Made by a program: the position numbers and the translations under genes. This document shows positions 34,525 through 45,438 of a stretch of DNA of 64,000 bases, piece by piece. The notes under the pieces were generated by a model, which was not told where the DNA came from, searched no databases, and was given only the letters and a program-made list of their open reading frames with translations. Source of the stretch: Amoebophrya sp. A120 (lineage: Eukaryota > Sar > Dinophyceae > Syndiniales > Amoebophryaceae). Each line of letters starts with the position of its first letter. Positions within the stretch are counted from its first letter, which is position 1. The DNA lies in the NCBI GenBank assembly GCA_905178155.1, contig CAJINV010000002.1:634422-698421 (forward strand), read 5' to 3'.

Positions 34525-35237
34525 TCAGATACGTGAACCGCCGTCGCCGGAGCCGTCTCCATCGGACGAGGGCGCTGAACTCAAAGATCGCGATGATTCT
34601 GCTCGCGATGCGGACCCGGAACTGCTGCTCCGACTGCTCTCCGAATCCGTAGAAGAAGACGACCGAGAAGTTTCTGACGACGCCGCCGAAGACGTTGCAG
34701 CCCCGAGCGCCCTGTTTTTGCGGCGCCTTCGCCGCTTGTTCTCTTGTTTTCGTTTCTCCTCCGCCCGCGCTGCAAGAGGTGTGGCCTCTCGTGCCCGCAT
34801 TTTTCTTCGCATCACCGGCTTCGCTTTTCCACCCGCCTTGGCGCGCGGCCGCGGTTTCCCAATTGGCGCCGGAGGCTCACTATCAAATGCGAAAATGTCT
34901 GGGTCTGGAAGACTCTGAGATTTGTCATGCATGTTTTGTATGACAACCCAGGATGGACGTCTGTAATGCACAACCGCGCATCACAGATTTTGAGAGGACT
35001 TCCTGATGCCTACTCCGCATGAAAGAAGAACGCCCTCCCCGCGTAGCACGAACTACTAGACTCCATTTGCTGGCCATGCAATACAGATAGAGTCCAAAGT
35101 TAGCATCACAAGTTCCGATCTTCCAGACCCCGACATTTTTGCATTTGATACTCACCGCCTGCTGACGATTCCACCGAGGACGATTCCTGGTGCGCTACCA
35201 CCGCACGACGAGCAGCGGCAGCGATGTTTGCGAGCGG
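34525..35237 (-). CDS. Ser/Arg-rich protein, 3' part only
   Basis: Two exons are visible: about 35237-35151 and 34874-34525, joined by removing a family B introner (AGGE to PPAPIGK). The first begins after a plausible GT-AG acceptor (GCTCAG|CCG), so upstream exons exist but I cannot place them. The product has a Lys/Arg block (KRKQENKRRRRRKNR) followed by a long Ser-rich tail with Arg and acidic residues, ending GDGGSRI. Such SR-like low-complexity tails occur in RNA-processing proteins; a function cannot be assigned. Confidence 0.5.
34880..35150. mobile_element. Family B introner in the Ser/Arg-rich gene
   Basis: TATCAAATGCGAAAATGTCT..GGTCTGGAAG / CTTCCAGACCCCGACATTTT..CATTTGATA. TSD CTCAC on both sides. 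Confidence 0.93.
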
Positions 35238-35436
35238 CTGAGCAGGGTGGCGGTTTGCGCATCCTCTGGAAAAACATCGATCTCCCTGCTTCCGGATTCA
35301 GGCACTGCCTGAGACTTCTGCTTGGCATCACAAGTCGTAGATCCAGACCACATGCATCCATGGAGACACCCCGGACTCGATACAAAAGGAACGAACAGGA
35401 AGCTACAGCTAATATACAAATAGAACAAAACTAATA

Positions 35437-35955
35437 GTGAACTTTGTCGACAGAAGATCCTACTACGAGTCGAGTGTGTCTCCTCTCACTGCAGCGAAGG
35501 AAGTCAAGGAGAGCTCCACCCCAATGAGCGGAGGGTACTGCTGCAGCCATGCCGATCATTCTACGGGCTATTTGCAAACTCCGACGCTCGCGAGCCTTCC
35601 GAGCGTCCGGAACGACGATACCGTCGCGCTTGGGCAGGTGGTGGCGCCGTCTCTAGCAGATCCGCGAACAAGAAGTGAGCTCCAGCGGGCAGAAACCCGT
35701 GTCGTACAGCCAGAAGGTCGAAAAGCGCAGACGCAACAAGACGAAACGCGGCGACCGCGCCTGCCTATAAGCGCGAGGGCATCTTATTTTCTGGCTCCTG
35801 GTGCAGAAATCGACTCGCATACTGTGACGCTTTTCATTGGCGTCTTGGAGGACGAAGAAACAGAAGTTAGCAACTATAGCGACCCTCTCACGCGAGGACG
35901 AGCGTACTTCTCTGGAAAAAAAACATCGGCTCTGGGCAAAAAAAAAACGCTCTGA
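35437..35955 (+). CDS. Weak plus-strand ORF, 172 codons
   Basis: An open frame from an ATG with mixed composition and no recognisable domain. It overlaps shorter minus-strand ORFs. With all firm genes on the other strand, chance is a real possibility. Confidence 0.18.
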   Translation: MNFVDRRSYYESSVSPLTAAKEVKESSTPMSGGYCCSHADHSTGYLQTPTLASLPSVRNDDTVALGQVVAPSLADPRTRSELQRAETRVVQPEGRKAQTQQDETRRPRLPISARASYFLAPGAEIDSHTVTLFIGVLEDEETEVSNYSDPLTRGRAYFSGKKTSALGKKKTL

Positions 35956-37136
35956 GAAAAAACTACTCCTCTCTTGCGAAGAGGAAAAAAAAAGACACGA
36001 TAGCAGCGAAAACAAAAATCAAAGAAGGGAGGTGGAACCCTGGACCGGGAAAACGCACAGACAAGAAAACACCGGCGAAGCAACGCAGTCCCTGGGTCTA
36101 CCTAGTAAAAAAAACGTCGCTCTTGCCGAAGGGCTGCGCTAGGTAGCGAACCAACACGAGGCTAGCGCCCCTCCAATGACATACGAAAACAAAGTAGCGG
36201 ACCCCTCCAATCACATACGAAAACTGGCGGATCCATGCGTGACGCAAGGACCACTTTTACTTTACTTTAGGACATACAGACATTAGCTCCTGGCTCTGTA
36301 ACTCACGGACAGAAACAGGCACAGGAAAGCGATAGTAATCGCCTCGCTTCAATTTGTTGCGGCGCGACACGGGCGGCCTCAGATGAAATAAGGTTTTCAA
36401 CTTACACTTAGTATACAGCGGAGTTCTTTCGAGTGGTGCCCGGTGCATCTCTTTTCCTTCGGTAGTGCCGCCCTTTCTTTTTCAGAATTTTTTTGCGATC
36501 GAGGGCAGAAGCAGAGCTTTTTATTACTAAGCTTTTCCATTGGTAGGCTTGCTGCGATGGATTCGCTTTCAGTTAGTTTTGTTTTCGTGAAATCAAATTC
36601 AATCATTGGTAAACTCATTGGTATCAATCTTAAACCGATATGAAAACTCGTGCTAAGCGACACAGATATTTTTTGCTGTGTCTATTGTGGGCGAGCACGA
36701 CTATCAACCCACCTATTCCTATTTTGTAAACTTCGAGTCGCGATTTTTCTGCTATTCTAACATACTTCGACCACCAATAAACTATAGGCATGGCGTCACC
36801 TTATTAATTTTGTTCATCACCCAGATGGAGTTGCTTGCTTTTCGTAATTTACATACTTTTTTTTTCACATATAGCGCCACTCTTCTCATGATCCACTGCG
36901 CCGCTTCTTGCCGCTCTGTTCCGCCGCCCCCGCCACTTCTTGCTCCGCTTGTTGTGGCCGCTTCGGCGACCCGGTGCTGGAAGACGCGCGCCGGTACAAC
37001 AAGTCGACGATACCTGTGGAAGCAGGGGAGTCGTCCATTGCTTAGCACCGACCACATCCTGGAGCTCAGGAGCAGCGCCATGCAGCTTATTCATAGACTA
37101 CTAAAATAAATTTGCTTTTCTAAGTAATGTCTCTTT
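35956..37136. other. Intergenic; short direct repeat only
   Basis: A repeat CCCCTCCAATNACATACGAA occurs twice (36168 and 36202). ORFs at 36678-37109 and its complement lie past the stop of the small gene at 37137 and are not supported. Confidence 0.4.
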
Positions 37137-38229
37137 CTACATGATGAATAGGCCAAAAACAACCAAGGTAGTTTTAGCACCTTCCACCGCCCGCTCAAAG
37201 AGGAGCACTCCCTCGTCCGATATCGCGAGCGCATGCGCCTCCAACTCCACGAGGAAGGGGCGCAGGATGGGGGCGGACATCTCCACTACGTCGGCCAGGT
37301 CTGCCTCCGGGAGATGCGGTGTGCGAAACCGCCGCTGGATCATGTTGATCAGATCCGCCAGCACGACATCGTCCGCCACGGTCGGAACCTGTTTGGTAGT
37401 TTTTTTTCCGAAGATAGAAGGGCAGCGCGTACGCTGCTTTCATGTCTAGTAAGTAACTTACTATGAAACGCAAGCAATAAATGTGGAGCTCTGACATGCA
37501 AGTTAGTAGCTCTTTCATGTGGAGTTCTGAAACATAAGGAATAAAGCCTTTTCATGCTGTTTCTGTCATACGAGTGCAAATGCAGAAAGATACCCCGCCC
37601 GGGTAGGAGCGCGCTGCGAGCCCGGGTAGGAGCGCGGGTAGGAGCGTTGCGATCCCGGGTAGGAGCGCGTCAAGTGCGCCGCCGACCTGGGAAGAGTGTG
37701 AGAGTGAGTCAATTTATTATGGCTCAGTTTGACCACAACAATGTAAAAAGTAAGCGAAAAACACATGCAAAAGTTTATTGCTTGATGCAAAAAAAAGCGA
37801 CGCAAATCAATATAAATATTAAAAAACGAAGTGAGTCACAACTTTTGTCGAAAGTGCAAAGTTAGTAGCATGCTGCTAATGTCCCGACCAAGCAACGCGT
37901 CGTGGATCAATGACCTATGCCGAACGAAAAGAAAGAAGCAGGGAACAGATAGGTGAAATTAATATACTTCATACCATCAATCCGCCCTCCTCCTGCAAAT
38001 TACGCACTTCCACCGCAGAGCCTGCCGACGCCGAGTCCTCGTCGCGTACCTCGGGAAACGGCGGCGCGATGTACGCGAGGCCGATCGGATCGCCCAATCC
38101 GGCATCAGAGGGTGTATCTTCTCCAGGGGCGGGACAATCCGCGCTCAACGAACGCGGACGCGTGCTCGTGGCTTGCAGCTGCACGATGACGCACTTGTTC
38201 AGGGTGCACGCGTTTAGGTTCACGCTCAT
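37137..38229 (-). CDS. Small two-exon gene of unknown function, 168 aa
   Basis: Exons 38229-37975 and 37388-37137 are joined by a GT-AG intron (donor GATG|GTATGAAG, acceptor AACAG|GTTCCG), 507 nt in total. The second exon encodes a compact helical region (DLINMIQRRFRTPHLPEADL) and a hydrophobic C-terminus ending VVFGLFIM. The first exon begins MSVNLNAC and is acidic near its end. No domain recognised. No introner is present; the intron instead holds a GC-rich 12-bp repeat. Confidence 0.6.
37596..37672. repeat. CGGGTAGGAGCG repeat, four copies in an intron
   Basis: The 12-mer CGGGTAGGAGCG occurs four times in under 80 bp, in the only intron of the small gene. Confidence 0.85.
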
Positions 38230-40324
38230 TTTATGTTGTTTTTTTTTAGAAAAGGAAGATGGATGGATCTAGCTGCTAGAGGTAGAGCCAATTTATATTC
38301 AGAAAACGAAGATCTAGCGGCGAGAGGTTGAGAAAAGGAGCATCTATTTGCGAGAGTAGCTACCAAATAAATTTATTATTATTGCGCGGCCCTGCATAAG
38401 CGAAAGTAACAGCGATGCTATTCTAAACGAAAACGCAGCATCAGGCCGGCCATTGCCAGAGCGTGCCCAGGATGCTGCTGCTATTAACAAATAAATTTGC
38501 ATAAGCGGTCGGGCTGAATCAAAAAAAGAACCGACGCATGCGCTAATCAATGCCGGGTTGAAAAAACAAAAAGTGGCCAAGCACTTGGACTGCATTGGAT
38601 TTCTAGCATAACATGGGGCTTGGCGTGCCGGAACTTTGGGAGTGCAGCCGGTTTTTTTCATGAATTAAAAAAGCTCGACCACGCTTACTGTACTAGTAGA
38701 GGCGGCCATCAAGAGTCAATGCTTGCACTCCGCCCGCGATACCTGACACGGACGTTCCCGGGCCTAACATACAAAACATCCATGCCTGGCGGTGCAAAAA
38801 AAGCGGGCTGACATACAACCAGTCCAGACGATGAAAAAAAACGGCGCTGGCAACGACGGCGAAAGACGATAGAAAAAACGCGGTCGTAGACGATGAAAAA
38901 AGTACACTTTGTGACGCTGTTGCAGATATGACGCCTATCACTTTTATTATGGTCCAAGAAACAACGCACAAGCTCTCTATCCACCAAAAAAATTCTCACT
39001 TCTACGGTCCAAGAAACAACGCACAGGATCTGTATCCACAAAACCAAAGGCACGACGGAGAACATCGAATTTCTTTGTAATGCGGGGGGACAGATGGATT
39101 CGTGAGCTGAGAAGGATGGACTCATTTGCTTCTTTCTGTTTTCTGCTGCTGAGCTCGAGAGCGAGAAGTGAGCTAGTTAGTTTGTCGCACGTAGTGCGCT
39201 GTGGATCGCATTCAGGCTGTTCATTTTCATTTTTCTTGTCACTCGCTCGAGCTTGGTTTTTCAGATCAAGAACTGCAGCGGGTGATCAGCGAGCTTGTTT
39301 TTTCAGATCAAGGCTGCGCCTAATATCAAGGACACAAGTCACAGCTGCTGCCGCTGATGCTAAGCTGCGCCATCGGATTCATTTGACACAATGACGGCGA
39401 GGGTGTGGGTTTGTTTCTGTGGTTAGCCCAAAGTAAGACACGTTTCTTTGCACGCTTCTCAGCCTCAGCCACCAAGTCAATCAATAAAGCGCGGCGCGCT
39501 ACTAGCAAAAATTGCAGAAATAAACTGTAGCTGGTGTTTGCGCGTCGCATATCACTCTGAATCAAGCGGGCGCGCAATTGCTTTCGCCTTCTGTTTGTCA
39601 AGCATCGCTGTGAAGATTTCGGTGCCGAGAATGAATGCCGCGGCTGTTCGACTTTGCGACGGACCCGAACGGCAAACCTCGTGGTTGTAATAAGTTTATG
39701 AATCAACTTGCGACGCAAAGAAATTCATTCCCATTCTCATAGTTTCTCATGCATGATGATAATTCAACGGGCTTCAATAAAGCGCGCTATCTCAAAACAT
39801 AATCTCGGTACCGCTCTTAGCTCGATTCGTGTTGTCGTGGATGCGTTTTCGAACTCGAAATCTTCAGCACCGCATAGGCTTGGTGAATCGCTTCCATGCT
39901 TCGTCCGGCCTCGGAGTTCGGTCGTTGGTTTTCCGTCCGGTTGCCGATTGTGCTGCGAAACTGCAAACGGTTTTCTGGAAATCTCGAAGCCATCTACTTC
40001 GAATCGATTCCAAATGAATCTGTTTGACTGTCGAGGAATTCCATAGTATGCGGATTTTTCCACGCCATTGCGCCCATTCCACGCCGACAACATATTCCGA
40101 CGCTGTTGCCCGCTAAAACGTACCTGCACCGCGCCCATACGCCCCGATTTGTTTTATTTCCGCGGAATTTTTGTTTCCGCTGGAGCCCTCTTCCGATTCA
40201 CAATTCCGCGGCTCTGCGTCAGCCGCGAATCCACAAAAACACTTAGGTTTCACTTAGGTTTTACTTAGGATTCACTTAGGCCAACACTTAGGTTTATCGA
40301 GAAAAACCATTACTAACATTTTTT
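38230..40324. other. Intergenic; a 55-bp direct repeat and CTTAGG array
   Basis: GGTCCAAGAAACAACGCACA occurs at 38951 and again at 39006. A CACTTAGGTTT array lies at about 40235-40300. A 124-codon minus-strand ORF (39764-40138) has no supporting feature. Confidence 0.4.
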
Positions 40325-43300
40325 AAAGCCGACCCTGACTATGCAAGAGCAGCAAGACAAATTATTTTCTGTTCCACAATGAGCATCAGAAGTTGTTTGC
40401 ATTCTTCCAGATAATTACCCAGATTGACGATATTTGCATTTGATAGTCGCCATCAGTGTCGTACATGCCAGCCAGGTCGTTCGAGCTGAGCGTATATCAA
40501 ATGCAAAAATGTCTGGGTCTGGAAACTTGTGATGCTGCGTCGCGAATAGGGAGTGCTCTGTAATGCACAGCCAAGCATGAGAAATATCTGCGCTTCTTTG
40601 TGTTGCGTTTTTCGCATGACAAACTGCGTTTTTGCATGACAGGCAAAAGGGTTTCTTCTTGGACACGCATCACAAACTTTTTGGTCATCCCAGACAAGCA
40701 TGACAAATCTCGCAGTCTTCCAGACCCAGACATTTTTGCATTTGATAGCGTATCGTGATGGCCGACTTGCCCCATCAAGTGCGCTTTGGGTTATGGATTG
40801 CAAAAGTACTATCGGGGTAGTACTATTAATTGCAATACAAATTGGGTCAGCATTACAAATCCAATTTGTAATGCGGATTAACCTTCTCGTTCTCCTTCAC
40901 AACTGAATTTCGTACTTAAATGCATAGCTGCAATGAGTGCGAGTACGACCCTTTTGCAATTCATACGAATGAGGCCGCGACAAATTCGTCCGGACTAAAC
41001 TTGTCATTCCTTCTATGGGAGTGCACAACTCGTCCCCCTCATTTGTGCCGGGGCAGGAGAAGCAATACAAGCATCGGCCTCGACGAGGAGATGAATGCAG
41101 GTTTTGCATGACAAATTCACATCGAAGACTGTAGTGCTGTTTTTGGTCGTCCCGAAAGAACTTGCCATGCGAATCGTGCAAACTGATAGATACTACTACT
41201 ACATGGACCACTGGGCAGTTTGCATGACAAACGAGGGGAAGTAGGGGGAGTTGTTGTCCACTCTCATACGATCCATCCAGCATGTTGATGGGACCGTGGC
41301 GTTCAAAGTCGGTCTCCGTCAGCTCATGATCCGGTCCCGCCATGAGGTGGAAGACATCGGGATCCCCTCCCTTTTCTACCCATTCTTTCTCCGAGACGTG
41401 GCCCGGCGCGCCATATCAAAATGAAACATCCCCCCGCCCAATATAATCAAAATGGAAATCTACGATCATGCGGGATGTGTGTACACAAATCGAATTTGCC
41501 TTGCGGTAGAGGACTGCACGCAGATCCCGAGCCTACTAGGCCGGGGGATTCACTTCGCGTAGGCGTCTAGCATGGCAGACGTCTCCTGCCCTGTAGGCCG
41601 CGGCCTTACAACATGATTACAAACCGCCCGCATAACGCGGCGGGCTCTCTGAATTTGCCGTCTTGCAAGACAGACAGGATTCATCGTGGTCGTTACAAAT
41701 CTGCATCGAAACTTTTATTCTTTGGAAGGATGCGCTTTTATAATAAATATGGAAATGGGGGGATTTTTCCTCACAATACGCCGTCGTCGTTCGCCATGTC
41801 CGACAGGTCGCCCCACGAGAACCGGCCGGCCGGGGCGTGGTTGTCTGCTAGGTTATGGATGAAGTTTGTGTCCGCCTCTTTCTGGTGCTCCACCAGTGCT
41901 TCGTTGTAGTCCTCCGCAAAGTCGTGACCATATGAGTTGCAAAAGCATCGCGCTAGTATAAATTGCATTACAAATTAGCCCAGCATGAGAAACAAAATTT
42001 GTCATGCGGATATGCCTCGCTGGAAACGATTTGTATTGCATGAACATGATTGCAATTAGTACGACGAGTACGGTACTTTTGCAGTTCATATACCATCGCC
42101 ATCACCAACATGATCCATCCACTCCTGCACATCGCTCTGCGTATGGATGTGTCAGGTTTGAAATCGTCAAAGTTGAATATAATTTGTCATGCATAAAATG
42201 CGATACAAAAAGTGACTCTATTGCAGAGGACCCACGGGAGGCAGATTATAGTCCTGGTAATCGTCAAAAGTTGGACTGCTAACTAGCATGACAGAAGGCA
42301 GCTCTTTTGCCCTAAACCGCATGACAGACTCGCTTCCAGGACCGGGAAAATTTGCCATGCACCGACTACAAACAGTAGGCCTGACTGGTATCCGTTTTAT
42401 GCATGACAAACTATTTCAACTTTGACGATTTCAAACCTGACACATCCATACTGCTGCGCATTGGCGCATTACAGTGAAAAATGCCCCCACGCCGAAACAA
42501 GTTGCAACAATTTGTGATGCGAAGTTTCCAAATGAAAACTTTTTGTTTTGCATGAATGGACCGATGAATCTTTCTGGTGCAGAGTCTAGTCGTACTATAC
42601 AGCGCCATCGCGTGACGCATGACAAGCGCCGCTCTTGCTGGGATCTTTTGCAATACAGATTTTATTTGCCATAAACGATTGAAAATCATCTGTAAAGATG
42701 CTGATAAATGCAAACCGGCGAGTGTTTCCCTTGGAAAGGTTTGCAATACAAATACTCCCAATTGGTTCTGGGGTCGTTGGAGCATTTTTCGTTGTAATAT
42801 GGCGAGGTCGACTATGGAAGCGTCAGGTTTGAAATCGTCAAAGTTGAAATAATTTGTAATGCATGAAATGCATGACCCGAGGCGCGTGTGTTGCAGAGCA
42901 GGCAAGTGAGGCCGATTGTAAGCCTGGTTGGGGTTACAGCTCGAGCTGCTAAAGTAGCATGAGAAAACCACTCTTCTTTGCCTAAACAGCATGACAAGCT
43001 GGATTTAGGGACCGCCGAAATTTGTCATGCGCCACTTGAAAACTGGGCTCCAACTGGCATCCATTCTATGCATGACAAATTATTTCAACTTTGTCGATTT
43101 CAACTCTGACACATCCATATCGACATCTGGATGCATGTACTCGTTAAGCGCGTATGAATTGCAAAAGTATCGCACTTGTACTAATCGCATTTATGCATTG
43201 CAAATTTCTTTGCCAAGTTAGATCCGCATTACAAATGTCATTTCCCATGTTGCTGAGGAAATTTGTCATGCGTTTTATACTACTTAGTGCGATACCTTTG

Positions 43301-44159
43301 TATTGCATAGCGCGTCTTCGAAGGCAACTTTCTGCTCCGCGTCCATGTATGGATTGCAAATACGTCTGCGTCTGCGAGAGAATTGCCAGGTTTGTCATGC
43401 ATATTGCGTACGACGACCCATGATGCCTGTCTGTCACGCATGATGACCTAGCATCACAGATTTATTTTAGAGGGTATTTCAGCTGCTGCTTATTCCGCAT
43501 GACCAATTCCCTCTCCGCGCGGCACAAACTGGATCTCTCGGATCTCTCTTGCTGGTCATGCAATACAGATTTTTTTACAATCGAGAGACAGCATGACAAG
43601 TTCCAACATTCTTTCCAGACCCAGATCGATTATATTTGCATGTATCATAGCATGTTGCTCAAGTCGACCTCGTTGTCATTTCCCACAACGTCTCCCCAAG
43701 AGCCTAGATTATCATCATTACCGAAGTCGGGGAGGGTAATGTCGAAATCCTCGAGAGCGCGGCAGAAGAATGTCGGAAGCAGCAGTAGCTGCCCGCGGGA
43801 GGTCGCGGGCATGATCATGATGCGAGCGACGTCTACTACGCAGAAAAAAAGCAGGAAGATGGTGGCAACCGTCGAGACATATCCAAGAAAAAAACTGTGT
43901 TAGTGTAACTCTCTTTGGCTGACAGAATTACAGATGCGCTCCATGACAGAGAAAACCTGATATGCGTGGCTTGTAAGGGACAACACAGATGGAAAGAAGA
44001 CTTGATGGCTGTCTGGCATGACAAGTGTAACAGTTTTGCGTCTTCTGCATCACAGATTTACACTCACATAGTTTTTTTCTTGGATAAGACAGCTTGCACT
44101 ACTAGTGGCGTTTCATCCTCCACCCGTGGACGACCCTTTTTCCGCCGCCGTTTTCTCAT
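40325..44159 (-). CDS. Membrane-anchored multi-EF-hand protein, 282 aa
   Basis: Thirteen exons, all separated by introners: 44159-44087, 43874-43650, 43342-43310, 43147-43120, 42807-42800, 42461-42451, 42136-42091, 41925-41779, 41408-41269, 41008-40966, 40786-40748, 40489-40446 and 40336-40325, totalling 849 nt. Exons 5 and 6 are only 8 and 11 nt. The N-terminus is MRKRRRKKG followed by a hydrophobic segment (VATIFLLFFCVV), a likely signal anchor. EF-hand-like loops follow: GDGDGNDFAEDY, DNHAPAGRFSWGDL, NDDGAPGHVSEKEW, LDGSNDKFSPDEF and a final DTDGDGRL before the stop. The arrangement resembles secretory-pathway multi-EF-hand proteins such as the CREC family. The last junction (40342-40445) is the weakest; the stop may differ. 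It is a relative of the gene at 8643-14610. Confidence 0.78.
40342..40445. mobile_element. Truncated family B-like introner, last intron of the EF-hand anchor gene
   Basis: Right end CATTCTTCCAGATAATTACC..TTTGCATTTGATA is family B; the left end TATGCAAGAGC lacks the matching arm. Flanks CTGAC/GTCGC do not match. Excision gives DTDGDGRL then stop. Confidence 0.5.
40495..40747. mobile_element. Family B introner in the EF-hand anchor gene
   Basis: TATCAAATGCAAAAATGTCT..GGTCTGGAAA with exact complementary right end. TSD GCGTA on both sides. Confidence 0.94.
40792..40965. mobile_element. Family A introner in the EF-hand anchor gene
   Basis: TATGGATTGCAAAAGTACTA at the left, CGACCCTTTTGCAATTCATA at the right. 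Flanks TGGGT/CGAAT. Frame kept (VAASFE-AHLMGQ). Confidence 0.82.
41014..41268. mobile_element. Family G introner in the EF-hand anchor gene
   Basis: TATGGGAGTGCACAACTCG / GGGGGAGTTGTTGTCCACTC. Flanks CCTTC/CGATC. Frame kept (MLDGS-NDKFSP). Confidence 0.85.
41414..41778. mobile_element. Family F introner in the EF-hand anchor gene
   Basis: TATCAAAATGAAACATCCCC at the left, GGGGGGATTTTTCCTCACAA at the right. TSD CGCCA/CGCCG. Interior is GC-richer than other copies. Confidence 0.85.
41931..42090. mobile_element. Family A introner in the EF-hand anchor gene
   Basis: TATGAGTTGCAAAAGCATCG / CGGTACTTTTGCAGTTCATA. TSD GACCA/TACCA. It splits the loop GDGDG-NDFAEDY. Confidence 0.9.
42142..42450. mobile_element. 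Family D introner in the EF-hand anchor gene
   Basis: TATGGATGTGTCAGGTTTGA / TCAAACCTGACACATCCATA, exact complement. TSD CTGCG/CTGCT. Confidence 0.93.
42467..42799. mobile_element. Family E introner in the EF-hand anchor gene
   Basis: CATTACAGTGAAAAATGCCC / GAGCATTTTTCGTTGTAATA. TSD TGGCG on both sides. It lies between the 8-nt and 11-nt exons. Confidence 0.9.
42813..43119. mobile_element. Family D introner in the EF-hand anchor gene
   Basis: TATGGAAGCGTCAGGTTTGA at the left, AACTCTGACACATCCATA at the right. TSD TCGAC on both sides. Confidence 0.93.
43153..43309. mobile_element. Family A introner in the EF-hand anchor gene
   Basis: TATGAATTGCAAAAGTATCG / CGATACCTTTGTATTGCATA. TSD GCGCG on both sides. 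Confidence 0.93.
43348..43649. mobile_element. Family B introner in the EF-hand anchor gene
   Basis: TATGGATTGCAAATACGTCT at the left, TTTCCAGACCCAGATCGAT..TATCATA at the right. TSD CCATG/GCATG. Confidence 0.85.
43880..44086. mobile_element. Family M introner, intron 1 of the EF-hand anchor gene
   Basis: TATCCAAGAAAAAAACTGTG / TTTTTTTCTTGGATA with GTGTAA / TTACAC inside. TSD AGACA on both sides. Only copy seen. Confidence 0.92.
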
Positions 44160-44274
44160 CTTGATTTAGGAGGAGAGACGATGGACCAAGTTCACGAGTT
44201 GAGATGACATCTCAATGAATGTATCATTTTTATCGGCACTGCATAATGGTCTTTGACATTCAGATTCAGCACAA

Positions 44275-44877
44275 GTGCGAAAGATGAAAAAGATTTGTTT
44301 TTGTTATACTGGTAAGAAGTACAACTTCGGCACCATCTTCACGCTATTGACGCATGCTACACTTCTTTCCCGCGCCACCGACGTCGTAACTCGCACGCAG
44401 AAGTTGTGCCCCGATTTGCAGCAGGCCGCTTGTTGTAATGATACCGTGGAGCTGCTCTCTACTCGTTTGATGGACACGTCGCCACTTTTTGCGTCCCACG
44501 CTCAACGAAAAGTACCAATTGCAGGAGCCCGCTCCTCGCTCATCAAAACCAATTGTAATTCCTATTGCACCACCGGAGCTCTACCTCACAATGAAATGCT
44601 TTCTCAAGTAGAACAGGAGAGCCAAAGCTTCTCTCACCCTTTGCCGTGTGATGGCGACCGCATGGAAATGGAAATGGAAATGGAAAGGGGTCCTGAAGAA
44701 ACGCGTCGCTCGTTGTTTTCCCCGGAGGTGGCTAATAGTTCGACACGATTCAGTTTGTTCGCCAGCCTGGTGGCTGGGTACAAAATTTCTCTTCCCCGTT
44801 ATACGGTAATCGTCGTGGTACCCATACTACAGCCCTGCAATGGATTAATAATTTTATCTACTGAAGATTTTATTTAA
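44275..44877 (+). CDS. Possible secreted protein on the plus strand, 200 codons
   Basis: An open frame with a hydrophobic N-terminal run (FGTIFTLLTHATLL) that could be a signal peptide, a CPDLQQAACC cysteine cluster and a MEMEMEME run from a short repeat. It is antisense to the gene direction of the whole window, so it may be chance. No family recognised. Confidence 0.25.
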   Translation: MRKMKKICFCYTGKKYNFGTIFTLLTHATLLSRATDVVTRTQKLCPDLQQAACCNDTVELLSTRLMDTSPLFASHAQRKVPIAGARSSLIKTNCNSYCTTGALPHNEMLSQVEQESQSFSHPLPCDGDRMEMEMEMERGPEETRRSLFSPEVANSSTRFSLFASLVAGYKISLPRYTVIVVVPILQPCNGLIILSTEDFI

Positions 44878-45438
44878 GATGGGTTAATACACTGCTGAAG
44901 AAACGTGGTCGCTGGCATCTATACAATCGATTTACTTGCAAGTTCGAGTTGTTATTCTTTGTCTTAGAATACATCAAAATTTCCCAAAGGATAAGGAGGT
45001 ATCCTAGGCAACACAAAATCGAGTTTCTTATGCCTCTCCACTACGATAAATGATAAAGGGCTACTTACTGTGCCTGTCCAAAAATGATTCAACTTTTTCG
45101 CGTCTCTGCTACTTAAAAGGAAAGAAATCAGATCAAAACAACAGTGCTGTATTTTCAAAAAAACTGTAGAAATAGCCCTAATAAAATTGTAATTTGGTCG
45201 TGCTAGAAATGCTTGTGAAGAAACAATTGAAACAATAACACCCGTTGAAATTAACCCAATTAAGTGTAGCGCCAGTAAGCGCTTGAGCTTGACTGCACTC
45301 AAGTGCGCGGCTCCTATCAAGGCATGTGTAGTTGTGCCCGCAAGTATTGGTACTTTTGAAAAAGTTTTACTGGAAAGATACATGTTGGCTTTTTTGACGT
45401 CCCTCCCACACCTCCTTTTTTTTCTCACTGACTCTCCC

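Noticed and set aside
36678-37109. Plus-strand ORF of 143 codons and its minus-strand overlaps
   Set aside because: They lie beyond the stop of the small gene at 37137; no splice path joins them in frame and composition is poor.
44964-45428. A 154-codon minus-strand ORF just downstream of the kinesin
   Set aside because: It starts at a non-ATG codon and lies in the probable 3' UTR; hydrophobic content alone is not enough.
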